Source: Sphagnum compactum
Lineage: Eukaryota; Bryophyta; Sphagnopsida; Sphagnales
Assembly: GCA_965153455.1 (NCBI GenBank)
Contig: OZ234493.1
Span: 35,950,213 to 36,014,212, forward strand
Direction of reading: 5' to 3'
Length of the DNA stretch: 64,000 nt
Both the position numbers and the translations under genes were made by a program. Shown in pieces: positions 1 to 29,275 of this stretch. The notes under the pieces were generated by a model that had not been told where the DNA came from, did no database searches, and saw only the letters and a list, made by a program, of their open reading frames with translations. How positions within the stretch are numbered: the first letter of the stretch is position 1; each line of letters begins with the position of its first letter.

Positions 1-3000
1 CTCCTTAAAACTAAACTAGGCACTAGCTCCATCATCTAATTAGAAAACTTGGATTTTCAAAATGATGAAAACATTGGGCAACAAAACTTTTCACTGACTT
101 GCACATCAATGTTGCATGGAGCTCTCAAAAGCCTTCCTATCATATCACATTGAGGAATTCGCAATTCCTATAACAAGCAACCACAGACAAGAAACTCTCA
201 TCACAAGGGCAAGCAAGGCGAGCCCTACTCGAGGACGTAACAACTATAACCCATGTATGTTAGATATTAAAACCATTGCCCACACTTAGGAGTAAGTACT
301 AAAGGGTGGCAGATCAAATTGATCCTCCTTAAGATTTAAGCATTCAGTAGGGTGAATGCGCACCTACACAAGCACCTACACCTTCTTGAGCTAGCGAGGC
401 CTCTTCATTTTGTTTTTCTGAAGAACCAGTTCCCAGAACCAGAATTGAGATTTATGAATAATTTTTAAAAATAAAAAAAACCCCAAACGTGGAATTGATA
501 CTGCTCTAATTCTACTAAAAAAAACTGGAATCGAAGGTTCTTTGTAAAAGTCAAGAACCATCCATCAAACATCGGTTTTTGCCATGGTACTAGTGTAGTT
601 GCTACTTCAGCCAAGGCCCAAAAGAGTCAGGCAGTCAATCACCTAGTAGGGATATAGGACATGGAGTCAAAGAACAATCTAAAAATCCCGAGAGGCAAGA
701 GATCAGACAATCAGACACATCAGGCAGAGCTGAGATGGGTTGTAGTAGGCCCCACTTAAAACCAGCATTGAGAACTAACTGATGATCATCAGTGTCAGTT
801 CAGAGAGCTGCTGATGATCGATATAATGAGGGATACTATTGTTACAGTAAAAAAACTATCTTATACAGATTCCTGATAGAATCACAGCTGCTTGCTTGGT
901 GCCATCAGCTAATTCTTGCAGTCAAGAATGATATCTCTACAAAACTCACACAATAGCTGCTGCTGCTGCTGCTGAACCTGGTGTTTTTTTTGGGACATGT
1001 TTGCTTGCTTGGTGCAAGAGCATCTCTGGAGTCTGCAGTAAGCTGGGAATTTTCTATAATTAAGAAGCAGCAGCCCTCTCTGCAAGACGGTGAAAAGGCT
1101 AGCTCAACTGGGCAGCTCAAATTTCAGTACCATGCAGCTTTTATACCAGCTACTTACACCGCTGGAAGCTGACAAAGCAGTTACTTCACAGGCTCCATGC
1201 ATCACCGCCGGCTACAGCTATTACTCAGGAGTCTAGACAAGCAAGCTGGGATTGGGTCAGCCTGTCTTCTTCTTCCTTTTTCTTTTCTTTTTTCATAAAA
1301 AAATTTAACATTGGTTACAATGTGTAAATTGTGCTCCAAAGCATTGGTTACAATCAGTGGGTATTTTTTTATTTTTTTATTTTTTCCAAATTTTGAGGTA
1401 ACTGGGTTGGTGATCATGCACAGGACTTAAGCCAAATTAGGGTACATGTCAGAGAGGAAAGTAAAAAAATGTTTAGGAATTGTGCTCTATTTTTGGTTAC
1501 ATGCCACAACATAATGTTGTCTAAATATGGTGATTTCAAAAAAAAATAATCCTCATAATGTGTGGGTGATGGTGGCACCCAATTAGCAGCTACCCAGTAC
1601 TCTAAACTCTTCTTTCTGACAGTAGTAGTAAGCACTGGCCTTTTCTCCTAGGGTTTTGGCAAACACCCATATTCTCCACTCCTCTGACTTCTTGCTAAGT
1701 ACTGACTAGTTTAGGGCCTGCAACAGTTTGTTAATATCTTAGTGTCAGATTGAGCTGCCTGATGAAAAGGAATGGAAGAAGTCACCAAAGGAGCTCTGTC
1801 CACCAACAGGAATTGGATGGGATGAGATAGGATGGCAAGGAAAACCCCCAGCTAGCTAGCTAGCTAGCTTGCTATCCAATTCCTGCTGGGAATTATTTAG
1901 TGTTAAAAGTCCTGTATATTATACATGATCTTTTTTTCAGTCTGACACAGAGATAGTCAGCAGGGGAAAAGGGTTGGGATTGATTCTGAAGAAGAAGAAG
2001 AAGAAGAAGAAGAACTCTTGACTGTTTTATTGGTGTTGGGGAATGGGAATACTACTTAGACAAAAAAGGGCCAATTCAGTGGTGGGTCTAGAATAGTAAT
2101 GGTAGTAGTAGTAGTAGGCTTATTATTATTCAGCCCACAATACTATTTCCACCCTTGGCCTTTTTCCTTCTTTCACTTTGCAAACTCTAGCACACTCTAA
2201 ACTCCCTTTTATTTTAGGGGAACCTCGTACTCAGTGCCCCCATGTCGTCTTTTGTTTGAAAACAAGGGGACAGACAGTCCACCAAAAACAACAATCTTTC
2301 TTTCTTTCTTTCTTGCTTGCCTGCCTGCTTGATTGCTTCCTTCACAAGCTTAGACAGAAAGGAAAAAAAAGAAAACCTGGGTCAGATGCCCAAATGCACT
2401 AGGTAGTTTGTCTTTTCCACTTCCCCCTTTTTGCAGCATTCAAACCACAAGAAGTTCCCATTTCTTAGAGAGAGAGAGAGAGAGAATAAATAAATAAAAA
2501 TTAAAAAAAAAATTGGGGTCGGAGTCAGATGCCAAAATGCTGCAGTATAGTGTCTTTTTCCCCCATCTTCCCTTCCCCTAAATTTTTGCAGCATAAAAAC
2601 TGGTCAAAGTTCTAGGAATTCCTAACCCATTTGCTAATGCTCATTCCTTACATGGCCTGGAACTTGAATCTTCAGCTTCCAATTCCAGTTGCTTGGAGAA
2701 ATTTAATTCCATTCCCTTTGCAAGAAGCTCTCAGCACATGAACTTGAACTTTGGGGGGAGTGACTTGAAAGTTGCAACAACAGCTTCAACTACTTTTACA
2801 GCAGCAACCCACTGGCTTGCAGGATTTACAAATACACTTTGTGTCTAGTTTACTAGAAGAGAGTTTTGCTGCAGCAGGTGATCCCAATCTCCCCTTACTA
2901 TATATCATCATCAAGTCTGCAAGACTCAGCTGCTTCTGCTGCACTAATCTACTTGGTAAATTCTTTTCTACATTACTGTAACTGCAGAGTTGCTTGCTGC

Positions 3001-3372
3001 TGCATATATGATCTCTAGATATTTAAGTGACTGCGAAAACTTCTAACTATTCTTGCAGCAGCCAAGAAGAAGAGCTTGTCGATTTCACAAGTTGTGGATT
3101 CGTTCTCATGGGATTGAAGAAGCGTATGAACTTGTTGTTGTTCTATTGCGATCCTTGAAGCTAGAATTGAATGATGTTGCAGCAATTGGGATATTCTTGT
3201 GATCAGCCCCAGACTGTGCAGCAACAGCAGCAGCAGCAGCTCCAAAGCTCTTATGATCTGAAAGCTGATCTTCTTTCTTCAAGAGAGCCGTATTGCTGCT
3301 GATCGTAGTTGTACTACTGGAAGTGCAGCAGCAGCTAGGATCGACGCGGTCGCTGGATTCTGCAACCAGAAT
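1..3372. other. Non-coding upstream region with simple repeats
   Basis: I see no supportable gene here. The stretch holds several microsatellites: GCTA units near 1851-1870, a (GAA)n run at 1988-2013, TAG units near 2102-2117, CTTT units near 2297-2315 and a (GA)n run near 2468-2486. From about 2,770 onward the sequence is rich in CAG/CTG-type triplets, and it probably contains the promoter and leader of the dioxygenase gene that starts at 3373. The leader boundary cannot be fixed from sequence alone. Some text around 100-420 looks like decayed repeat DNA, but I could not assign it. Confidence 0.5.
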
Positions 3373-5078
3373 ATGGCCGGGGATCCGTCGACTATGGCAG
3401 ATTCACCGCCTAGAGTGGAAGACGTTGGTGGTACTACTGGGACAGCTGCTGCTGCAGACATGATGACCAGCGGCACCGCGACGCTCAGTTGTAGTGGCAG
3501 TAATGTCGAAAAATCCGGTGGTGGCGGCAGCATGGGGCTGCTGTCTCAAGCGCTGAAGTTGCACTCGGAGTCGAAGCAGCTACCGGCAATGTTCATCGAG
3601 GTCGACAAAAGCCATCGCTGCTCCATGAGTGAGCTTGACTCGACGTGGGAGGTTTCTGAGCATCCGGAGCTGGAGGTGCCCGTGTTGGATCTGGCAGTGC
3701 TGCTAGAGAATTCAGAGCTGGAGGAGCCGCGGCCGGAGGACAATGATCAGCTCGCGGGTGACAAGATCCTGCACCAACGTCGTCGGCAGGAGCTTGTGAA
3801 GGCGATGGCCAAGGCATGTCAGAGATGGGGTTTTTTCCAGGTACTCAACCATGGAGTCGATCAAGCATTGATCCAGAGATGCGAGGCCGAGGCACACCGG
3901 ATGTTCCAGCTTCCGCTCGATGTCAAGGAGCGCGTGCATCGTCCGCCTGGTGCTTCCTTCGGCTACGGTGCCAACACCTGGGTCAACCAGAAGGTCATGC
4001 ACTGGGCCGAGAGCTTCCACATGCAGTTGCATCCCACTTCCAACATCCACGACATGGCTGCCAAGCTCTTCGCCGAGAGTGATCCCAACCAATTCAGGTA
4101 TACTACCAACTGCACGTGCGGCCGCTGCATCTCTGAAGGGTTATCACTAGGGATCACGATCTTGCAGGAAAAAAAAACTCCGAGATCTATCTTGCCCGAC
4201 AAAATGGTTCAAGCTGCTGCTGGAGCTCTGATATTCCCTTCTTGCTTGTGGGTTTTTGTTTTTTGTGGGTCTTGGCTGCTGTGTCTTGTGTGCAGTTCAG
4301 CAGTTGAGGAGTACATGGCAGCGGTGGACGGTCTAGCTCGTCGCTTGCTGGAGCTTCTCACCGAGGGCTTGGGACTAGAACCTGGCCATTTCAACCAGTA
4401 CCTGGAGAAGGAGAGGATGATCTCCATGCGCTTCAACTTCTACCCTCCTTGCCCGGAGCCTTCTCTTGCCATCGGTCTGCGAGCTCACACCGACCCCCAT
4501 CTGTTGACGATCCTTCACCAGGACAGCGTCGCCGGCCTCCAGGTGCAGATTGATGGCAAATGGATCCCTGTGAAGCCCCGCCCCGACTGCTTCGTCGTCA
4601 ACATTGGTGACCTCTTCCAGGTACGAGGAAGGCTTGTCATCTCTAGGCTCATGATCTCAGCTGCATTCTCTCTCTGGCTCTCGAGCGGATCTCTCTCTTT
4701 TCTCTCTGGAGTTTCCATGGATTGAAGGCTTTTTCTTTTTCTTTTTTTGGCTTCTGCAATTTTCTCTGTGATATTGAATTCTGCTCTTGTTTGTTTGTGT
4801 CCTGGACATGCAAGGTTCTGAGCAACACCATGTACAAGAGCGTGCTGCATCGTGCTGTGGTGAACAGTAGCTCCCAGCGTCTTTCTCTGGCTTGCTTCCT
4901 CAACCCTCCGCTGAACGCGACCGTTGCCACACCCCCCGAGCTCATCACGCCCGAATGGCCGCAAATCTATCGTCCCTTCACGTGGCTCGAGTATCTGAAA
5001 AATGCCTACTTGTATCATCCCATCACTGGCGCTGATCGTCACGAGCGCTTCTTCTTGAGCACTGCCGCCAGTTCTTGA
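3373..5078 (+). CDS. 2-oxoglutarate/Fe(II) dioxygenase, gibberellin-oxidase-like
   Basis: Three exons, 3373-4097, 4296-4620 and 4815-5078, join in phase to 437 residues ending at the TGA 5076-5078. Introns are GT-AG. Visible motifs: a DIOX_N region beginning around VPVLDLAVLL and containing WGFFQVLNHGVD; the conserved NFYPPCPEP; the metal triad His306-x-Asp308 (in AHTDPHLLTILHQD) and His362 (in YKSVLHRAVVN); and Arg372-x-Ser374 (RLS), which binds 2-oxoglutarate. The C-terminal half (LTILHQD.VAGLQV, VVNIGDLFQVLSN, KSVLHRAVVN) resembles gibberellin 20-/3-oxidases more than flavonoid enzymes. The family hydroxylates or oxidises small molecules in the cytosol with Fe(II), O2 and 2-oxoglutarate. 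Substrate cannot be told from sequence; in seed-free plants such enzymes may act on other diterpenoids. The N-terminal ~100 residues are Ser/Gly/Ala-rich and unlike the family. Intron 1 (198 nt) has no in-frame stop. An alternative start is the Met at 3394. Confidence 0.9.
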
Positions 5079-5084
5079 CTCCCG

Positions 5085-5215
5085 CCCAGTTACGCGCGCG
5101 CACCGTCCTCGACGTCCCGAGTTCCACGACTCCGCGACACTGCACCTCCGCGCGCGCAGCGTCCTCGACGTCCGCGACAAGTTCCGCGACGTACGCGACT
5201 CTACGGGCATCTACG
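5085..5215. repeat. CpG-rich imperfect tandem duplication after the dioxygenase stop
   Basis: Immediately after the stop codon there is a block dense in CG dinucleotides. Two related units each contain CGCGCGC, GTCCTCGACGTC, and a CGCGAC-type ending, the first near 5090-5145 and the second near 5150-5205. The surroundings are AT-rich. It lies in the expected 3' UTR. Its role, if any, is unknown. Confidence 0.6.
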
Positions 5216-6677
5216 ATGAACAAATACTAGAACCGTATGTGCTAGACTACATACATACGTACGACTCGGGACTTTATACATACTTATACTAGTCCTTACA
5301 TACATGTATGTATGTATGTATTAATTACTAATTAATTAATAATTAATTACACTTAGATGGATTTTGCTACTTAGTTGTTATTAACTACACAGAATTTTAA
5401 CATATATCGATTGCATAGTTAATGGAGTGGAGTATGTATGTATGTATGATGTATGTATGTATGATGTTTTCGGAAACTGTTACAATTTTAGTATGGAAAA
5501 TTAAATCGGAGGATGAGTGACTAGAGTGAGGATCAAAGTGCGGATTATTTTTAAGGATAATTTTATTATAAGGTGTTTTTTTTCTATGATAACTCATGTA
5601 AAGAAAAACTTTGAGAGTGTGAGATAAGATAGAGATTTTATTTCAAGTAAAATTTTATTTAAATACATATTAAATATGTGGTTCTTCAATACTATTGAAA
5701 TAAAAACTTTAAAAAACACGTTCATGTTCATGAAATTGAAATATAAAAAATATTTAAAAGATTGAGAGCTATCTATTTTGTCTCAAGTGAGATATCTGAA
5801 TCTCCCTTACACAAGTGATGGGAAAAATATATGCTCGCTATAAGAATTGCTCTTGTGATCAATGTGGTAATGGAGAACATCTCTAATGCTAGTGTAAAGT
5901 GGGCATGTAAATCAAATTTTGGATGAAGTAAGTATGTCAAGGGTTATGAAAATGCATTTGCTCCTCTTGTAAACTTGCTACCCATTCCTGTAAAAGAATC
6001 AAAAGCTTTCTCAAAGGACCAGCATGACAATTGCAAGCTGCCAAGACATTGGAGAACCTGTCTCTGATGAAATTGCAAATGGCAGATTTGTAAGAACCTT
6101 CTAGACCTCAGATCATAAAGTCATCCTAAGCTTTTGCAAGTGGCACACTCTTTAGCAATTGGAAACAGAAGGACTTGACAAAACCAACTGACAAGATTGG
6201 AAGAACAAAAGTCAATTTGAGCTTGAAGACTTTTTGACTTTGGTCAAGAATATGTAAATTTTCATGGACAGCTCTTATCCAACACTAACTAAGCACATGT
6301 GAGCATCAATGTGTGACAAAACACTACTCAGATATGGCAATGTGAACTCCTCATCAAAAAAATCGCAATAATAAACCAGCTTAACCAGACTGAACATTGT
6401 TGGAAAAAGAAGCTGTACTTTGAATACTGAAGCTACCATTAAGAGCAAAGCGGGATACAAGAAACCTGCATCGCAATCCTCATCTAAACCCAATAGAGCC
6501 CCATTATAATCCTACGTCTTACAAATTTCTACATGTGTTTTTTTGACACGTGAATGAGAATTTTCTGTAAAGAAACAAACAGTGGGGAAAAAGGCTGTTG
6601 GGTGTTGTGCACTAGGGAAGTGGGGTTTTGTGTGTTACCCTGGCTCCCCTGCAGCTGCTGCTGAATAAATTCCTGCT
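5216..6677. other. Intergenic spacer between convergent genes
   Basis: The spacer starts with TACA/TGTA microsatellite units (about 5250-5320 and 5430-5465) and TTAAT repeats, then becomes AT-rich. From about 5,830 to 6,650 the composition is more balanced, and this part probably includes the 3' UTR of the minus-strand BEACH gene. I see no convincing coding exon. Confidence 0.5.
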
Positions 6678-24258
<17,581 letters not shown>

Positions 24259-25902
24259 GGTTGCTCTGCTGCGTTTGTCCCACTCTGGACATCTGTGCCT
24301 CGTCTACCATTACCCAGCTTCTCTCTCTCTGTAACTGAGATCTAACACATCTCGCTATATTTTGGTATCAACCAACCCACTGGGCATATACAGTTCACGG
24401 ATTCTCTGAACTTGGAAGCTTGATTGATTCACTTACAATGGACTTGAGAGATTTGCCCCCTGTTTCTCCGTAGGCAGATGAGGAGCCCCAATTGACTGGA
24501 GAAGCTTCAGGAATGGGGTTTTTGCCTCCAAAAAAAAAATAGGGTGGTGGCTTTACTTTCTTCTTCAACCAGTAGCCAGATCATTTTCAAAGCAGTACCA
24601 CATTAGGTCCCAACAAAATCAAGCTTGGCTCCAGGATACCTCCCCGCTTCCATTCCCAAGCACTGACCCAAGACACAGAATAAGAATTGCATTCCTAGAA
24701 GAAGCACTTCTTCGCTCAAGTGTAGTAATCACCCCTCTCGTACAAAGGGTCCAGGGATGCAGATCTAGGGCTATACTATCAACCCATTGCAATGTAACCC
24801 ATCTGGATGAACAATACTTTTACCATTTCCAGAACACTGTCGCTCATAATAGCTGGATTTTTCATCAATTGATCAATTAAGCCACCTTCTCTCCAACATG
24901 ACTGCTGCATCCACTTCTTGCAGCAGCAGCAGGAGGAGGAGGAGGAGGAGTTTCATCCCAAACCTGCTTGATCATTCACTAATTTTCCAGCTGCATGGAG
25001 CAGGAGGAGAGATGATTGATTTCTGTCTTGTAATCATCATCAGTCTTCTCATTTACTCTTTCTGCTATTCAAAAGGCTATCTATCTATCTATCTCTCCTC
25101 AAGACCCAGTTGCCAAGTTGACACTTTCACATCATTTGCATGTTGAGTTGAAGACCTGCAGATTTTCAAACAATGATAATTTGGTGATATCAGCAAGACA
25201 ACAAATTGGCTGTGAATTCAGATCTGCACTGAATACAAATACATCTGGACTACTGTAGCAGTCCTTATTGTAGTATTTGCCTACATGATGAACTTGCTCG
25301 TAGAGTTATAGTCACAAACTTGCTTTGTGAAATTATCTGGCAGCAGCAGCAATGCATAAATCCTAGAGCAAGCAAGCAATTCCTACCACAAAAATTATTT
25401 TAGGGTGATGAACTCTCAATGCAAACAAACGAAATCTGCCCATTGATGTTGTTGATTGGGAGCTACAAATTAGGTTTCCGTCTGTGACTGGGAATTCATG
25501 GTCTGAAATGGGCAGGGCACTAAGTTTGGAGATGATGACAATCCTTGCAAAAAAAATGCAAAGAAGAACTCATCACGTTGTCAATGATCTCGGTTCAATT
25601 ACACTAGCTAGTCTCTGCTGACAGAATTCTCAAAAAATCTCCTTACAGTTCTGGATTTTTTTCACATGGGTGTGTCCCCAGGCTGCTGATCTGATGACCA
25701 CAAGTTCCAGATCCAAAACCCCCTCCTCCTTGCTCTCTCTTTCTCTATACCCTAACCCACAAACCCAAAAACATAAACCCAGCAAGCCCCACATCCCTTC
25801 TTCCCCCAACACACACCAGAAAAAAAAAAAAAAATTCAAAATCTTCTTGTTCTTCTTCTACTTGCTGTCTTTCTCACCCTTATGGTGTCCACAAAACCCA
25901 GA

Positions 25903-25942
<40 letters not shown>

Positions 25943-26660
25943 ACTCCTTCTCCTCCCCTTCAATTCAAAATTCAAGAGCGAAAAAAACCCGGGATCTTTA
26001 ACCTAAACCGGCCTAACCCGAAACTAGACCCTACACTTTGCTACTCAAATTCTTCAACATCAAGATACCCAAGGACCAAATTTTCCAAAGAAAAAAAAAA
26101 CACGCACATACGTCCGGCGTCCCTTGACGATCTCACAGATACCAATCCACCCACCCACTCATCCACAAAACCCAAAAGAAGTCATTTTTGCAAATCTCAG
26201 AGCTTTTGTCTCTCACCACTCTGCTCTGGATTTTTATGCTGCTGGGGGAAGGAAGGAAGGAAGGAAGTGACAAGAAGTCGAGAAGAAGGAAACACCCATC
26301 ACAGCAGCAAAGACAACAAAGGCTTTGTACGTGTGCCAAAACCCATCACCACAAAACCGACAGACCGAGAAAACAACAGTTCTGAGCACAGACCCATCAA
26401 GCGATTTATGGGAATGAGCAAGAGGAGAAAACTTACTTGGATTGCGACGCATCTGAAGTGGTCTTCAAGCTGATCGATGCGCGAGAAAACTCGGCAAGAA
26501 ATTCGGGACCTGCGCGGCGACGAAGACGACCGACGACACAAGACGCTAAGCCACGCTACGCTGCAGCAGCAGGAGCGCCAGCAGCAGAGCAGAGCCCCCA
26601 CCCCGCGTTCATTCACCCGGTAACCCTCCCCTGCCCTCTCTTTCGCCGGGCTACATTATA
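24259..26660 (-). promoter_or_regulatory. Probable leader exon, leader intron and promoter of the BEACH gene
   Basis: Read on the minus strand, a strong donor (CCAA|GTAAGTTT) lies at 26436/26437, and a good acceptor (GTTACAG followed by AGAGAGAG) lies at 24329/24328, just above the ATG at 24256-24258. This suggests a non-coding first exon from about 26.6 kb to 26437 and a leader intron of about 2.1 kb. A TATAATG-like sequence on the minus strand near 26650-26660 could be the core promoter. The intron carries a TGTC microsatellite (about 25902-25941) and GAAG repeats (about 26248-26268). A long plus-strand reading frame at 25670-26473 is low-complexity and not taken as a gene. Confidence 0.4.
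25902..25942. repeat. (TGTC)n microsatellite
   Basis: About ten consecutive TGTC/GTCT units in the inferred leader intron of the BEACH gene. Confidence 0.9.
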
Positions 26661-29115
26661 GGTAACCTACGTTTGCTTAGTAGGCTTACCGTTTAAGTCC
26701 GCCATTTTTAATCCAAATTCCCATTTCTTTATCTTTTTCTTCTTTCTTTCAGTCTTTCTTTCTTTCTCTTTTGCATTCCATTTCTTTCTCTTTTTGAGTT
26801 TCTCTTTCATTTCTTTTTTTAAATAGGTTTTCTAAATAAAAATTAGAAAATAAAAATTCATTTCCAAAAAACGAAAAAGATTACTAGTATTTTTTCTGAT
26901 GATTCTTTCTTTCCTTTTTCTTTTTCAATTATTTTTTTCCTTTCTAGTTTCTCTTTCATTTATTTTATTTTCGAATAGCCTTATTCTTCAATAATAATAA
27001 TTACAAAACAAAAAATAATTTCAGAAAAATCGAAATTGATTATTAGTATTTTCTTTTTTTGATGATTTCAAAAAAACATAAACTTCTTCTTTCTTTTTCT
27101 TTTTCATTTTCATTTCTTTTCTCTTTCTTTTTTAGTTTCTCTTTCATTTCCCTGTTTTTTTTTCCCCCTTAAATAGGTTTAAACTTTTTTCAATAATAAT
27201 TTGAAAATGAAAAATAATTTCAGAAAAAAGACAAAAAAGATTATTACCAGTTCTGATGAAAATTTCAGAAAAACATTAAAAATGATTTCGAATAAATATA
27301 TTTATATTTAAATTCTTGAAAAATCCTCCCTAGTGACTGACCTAAACACTTTTGAATTCTTTATTTTTCGTTTTTTAATTCGCGTATTTATTCCTTAATA
27401 ATACGTAGCTATTACAGTAGACATGTATTTTCATTTGCAAACTTCAAATGTATTTTTTTTAAGTACAATAATATACGCCCTACTACATAGATACCTACAA
27501 CCTACCTACCTACCTACCTACCTACCTACCCAGTGCCCTTCTTCTTTATCTTTTTGGCGGGATGCGTTTACCCAGACTTATATAGTAAGTACCTACCTAC
27601 TCAGCTAGGTACCTCCCTACCTACCTACCTGCCTACCTGCCTACCTACCTACCTACCTACTCTCTTTTTTTCCCTCTCAGTGGCCTTCTTAGAAATTGCG
27701 TGATATTTTTAAATTATTAATAGGTATTTTATTTTCTTTGCCTTAAATTCAGCCTCTTTGACTTTTCCCCTTTGTTAATAAATTATTATTTTTACATTCT
27801 CATTTATTTAAAAAAATTCAGTCAATAAATAACTATTTTTTATTTTCTAAAAGGCTTTGACTTATTGCTTGCAATGATAATATTTGATACCCACTTTATT
27901 TATTTAACTTATTTAGTACTGGGCTTGTCTGTTTATTTATTTATTTATTTATTCCTCAGTAAATGCTTATTTATTCAATTTTTTTTCTTTTTTCTTTTCT
28001 TTTTGTTGTGTCTCTTTGACTTATTTGGCAACATGCCTTAGAAGTCTTTTTTTTTTTCCTTCCTTTTTTTCTTTTTTTTTAAACTTGGCTTTTTTTGTTT
28101 GGTTGCTTGGGTATTTGGTTTATTCAACACTATGGCTTTTTTTCACCTCCTTTTTTTCTTTTTGGTTTTTTATTGGTTGTGTTGGTTCTTGCTTTCAAAA
28201 GGAAATTTTCCTACGGTATGTACTTAAATAATAAATTTTAAATAAATTTTTATTGTATTGTAGCCTTTTCTAGATGGTAAGCATTAATCATTCAAAATTC
28301 AACAATAATAATGTGTTTTTTTTTCTTGTGTGAAATAAAACTAAAAATGTGGGCTTAATGATTTTGAAATTTTAAAATTTTGAAAATGAAAAATCTTGTG
28401 AGTGCTATGAGGTGTGTCAATTGGAAAATGAGAATGCATCAATTTCAAATTTTTAAATGAAAAAAAAAGTAAGTATTAAATTGAGTTTTTGAAACCCAAG
28501 GAAAAAGAAAATTAAAAATAAGTGAGACTTCAAAAGACAAGAATTAATACATGATATGTTTGCAAATTAATTAAAAACATGTAGTCATTTTTTCAAACTC
28601 AAAATCCTAAAGCTTTTTTTCCGCCATTAAGATGGACATTAATTTCAAAATTATTTTTTTAAAGCTTGGTTACTTTCAAATCCAAATACAAGAAACAAAT
28701 TCTTAATTATTATGGGGAAGTGGATTGTTCATATATTTTCTTTTGAAATTAATCTTTTCAATTTTGAAAAGACATCAAATATTAATATCATATATTAATA
28801 TTAACCATGACCACCTAAAACTCTAATAACAAGCCACACATGAACTAGTAAATATGAGTAGAAGACATGACACATCTAATCATGGATGTTTTTTTATGTG
28901 AATTTCGTTAAGGGCTATGTTACCTTAGTTTAAGGTGGGCGGTGATGATTATGTTGTTTTCTTGACCACATTACATGACATAATCTTTCGATGATGATTA
29001 TACAAACGTAATAATAACCCAAAATTATTGGTTGAAGATGAAATCATTTCGAGATCCTTTAAGTTGCCACCCCAAACCCTAATGTCTAGGAATTTATTTG
29101 CCTTTGATCATGATT
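26661..29115. other. AT-rich intergenic DNA with pyrimidine runs
   Basis: The region is dominated by T/C runs (CTTT, TTTC), A-rich tracts and short TTAT/TTTA units. Four near-identical motifs of CTTTTTC...TTTCTCTTTCATTTC type recur between 26,740 and 27,160. I see no coding exon, RNA gene or transposase trace. Confidence 0.5.
27498..27662. repeat. Compound (CTAC)n microsatellite
   Basis: Two blocks of CTAC/TACC units, about 27500-27531 and about 27588-27661, are separated by roughly 55 bases of unique sequence that itself ends in TACC units. Some units vary to CTGC. The same motif recurs near 58,880 and 59,026-59,050. Confidence 0.9.
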
Positions 29116-29118
29116 ATG

Positions 29119-29272
29119 CACTACTCCAAAATGTGGGTGCAGTTAGCTAGTCCTCGTTCACTAGACTAGTGAATTCACTGCTTCTTCAGTGGTCCCCGTT
29201 CACTACAACTAGTGAATTCACTCAAAATCCAGTGAAATCACTTGGCGTACAGGGACACCTTTTGTTGTAGTG
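29119..29272. mobile_element. Small non-autonomous CACTA-type element (MITE)
   Basis: The 154-bp element begins CACTACTCCAAAATGTG and, on the other strand, begins CACTACAACAAAAGGTG, giving inverted ends that match at 14 of 17 positions. It is flanked on both sides by ATG (29116-29118 and 29273-29275), the 3-bp target duplication expected for CACTA (En/Spm) transposons. Inside are two subterminal copies of a TTCACTA..TAGTGAATTCACT motif. It has no coding capacity and would need a transposase supplied elsewhere. Confidence 0.8.
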
Positions 29273-29275
29273 ATG

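Noticed and set aside
25670-26473. Plus-strand reading frame of 267 codons
   Set aside because: It consists of Ser/Pro/Lys-rich low-complexity sequence over microsatellites and lies antisense to the inferred leader of the BEACH gene. No domain is visible.
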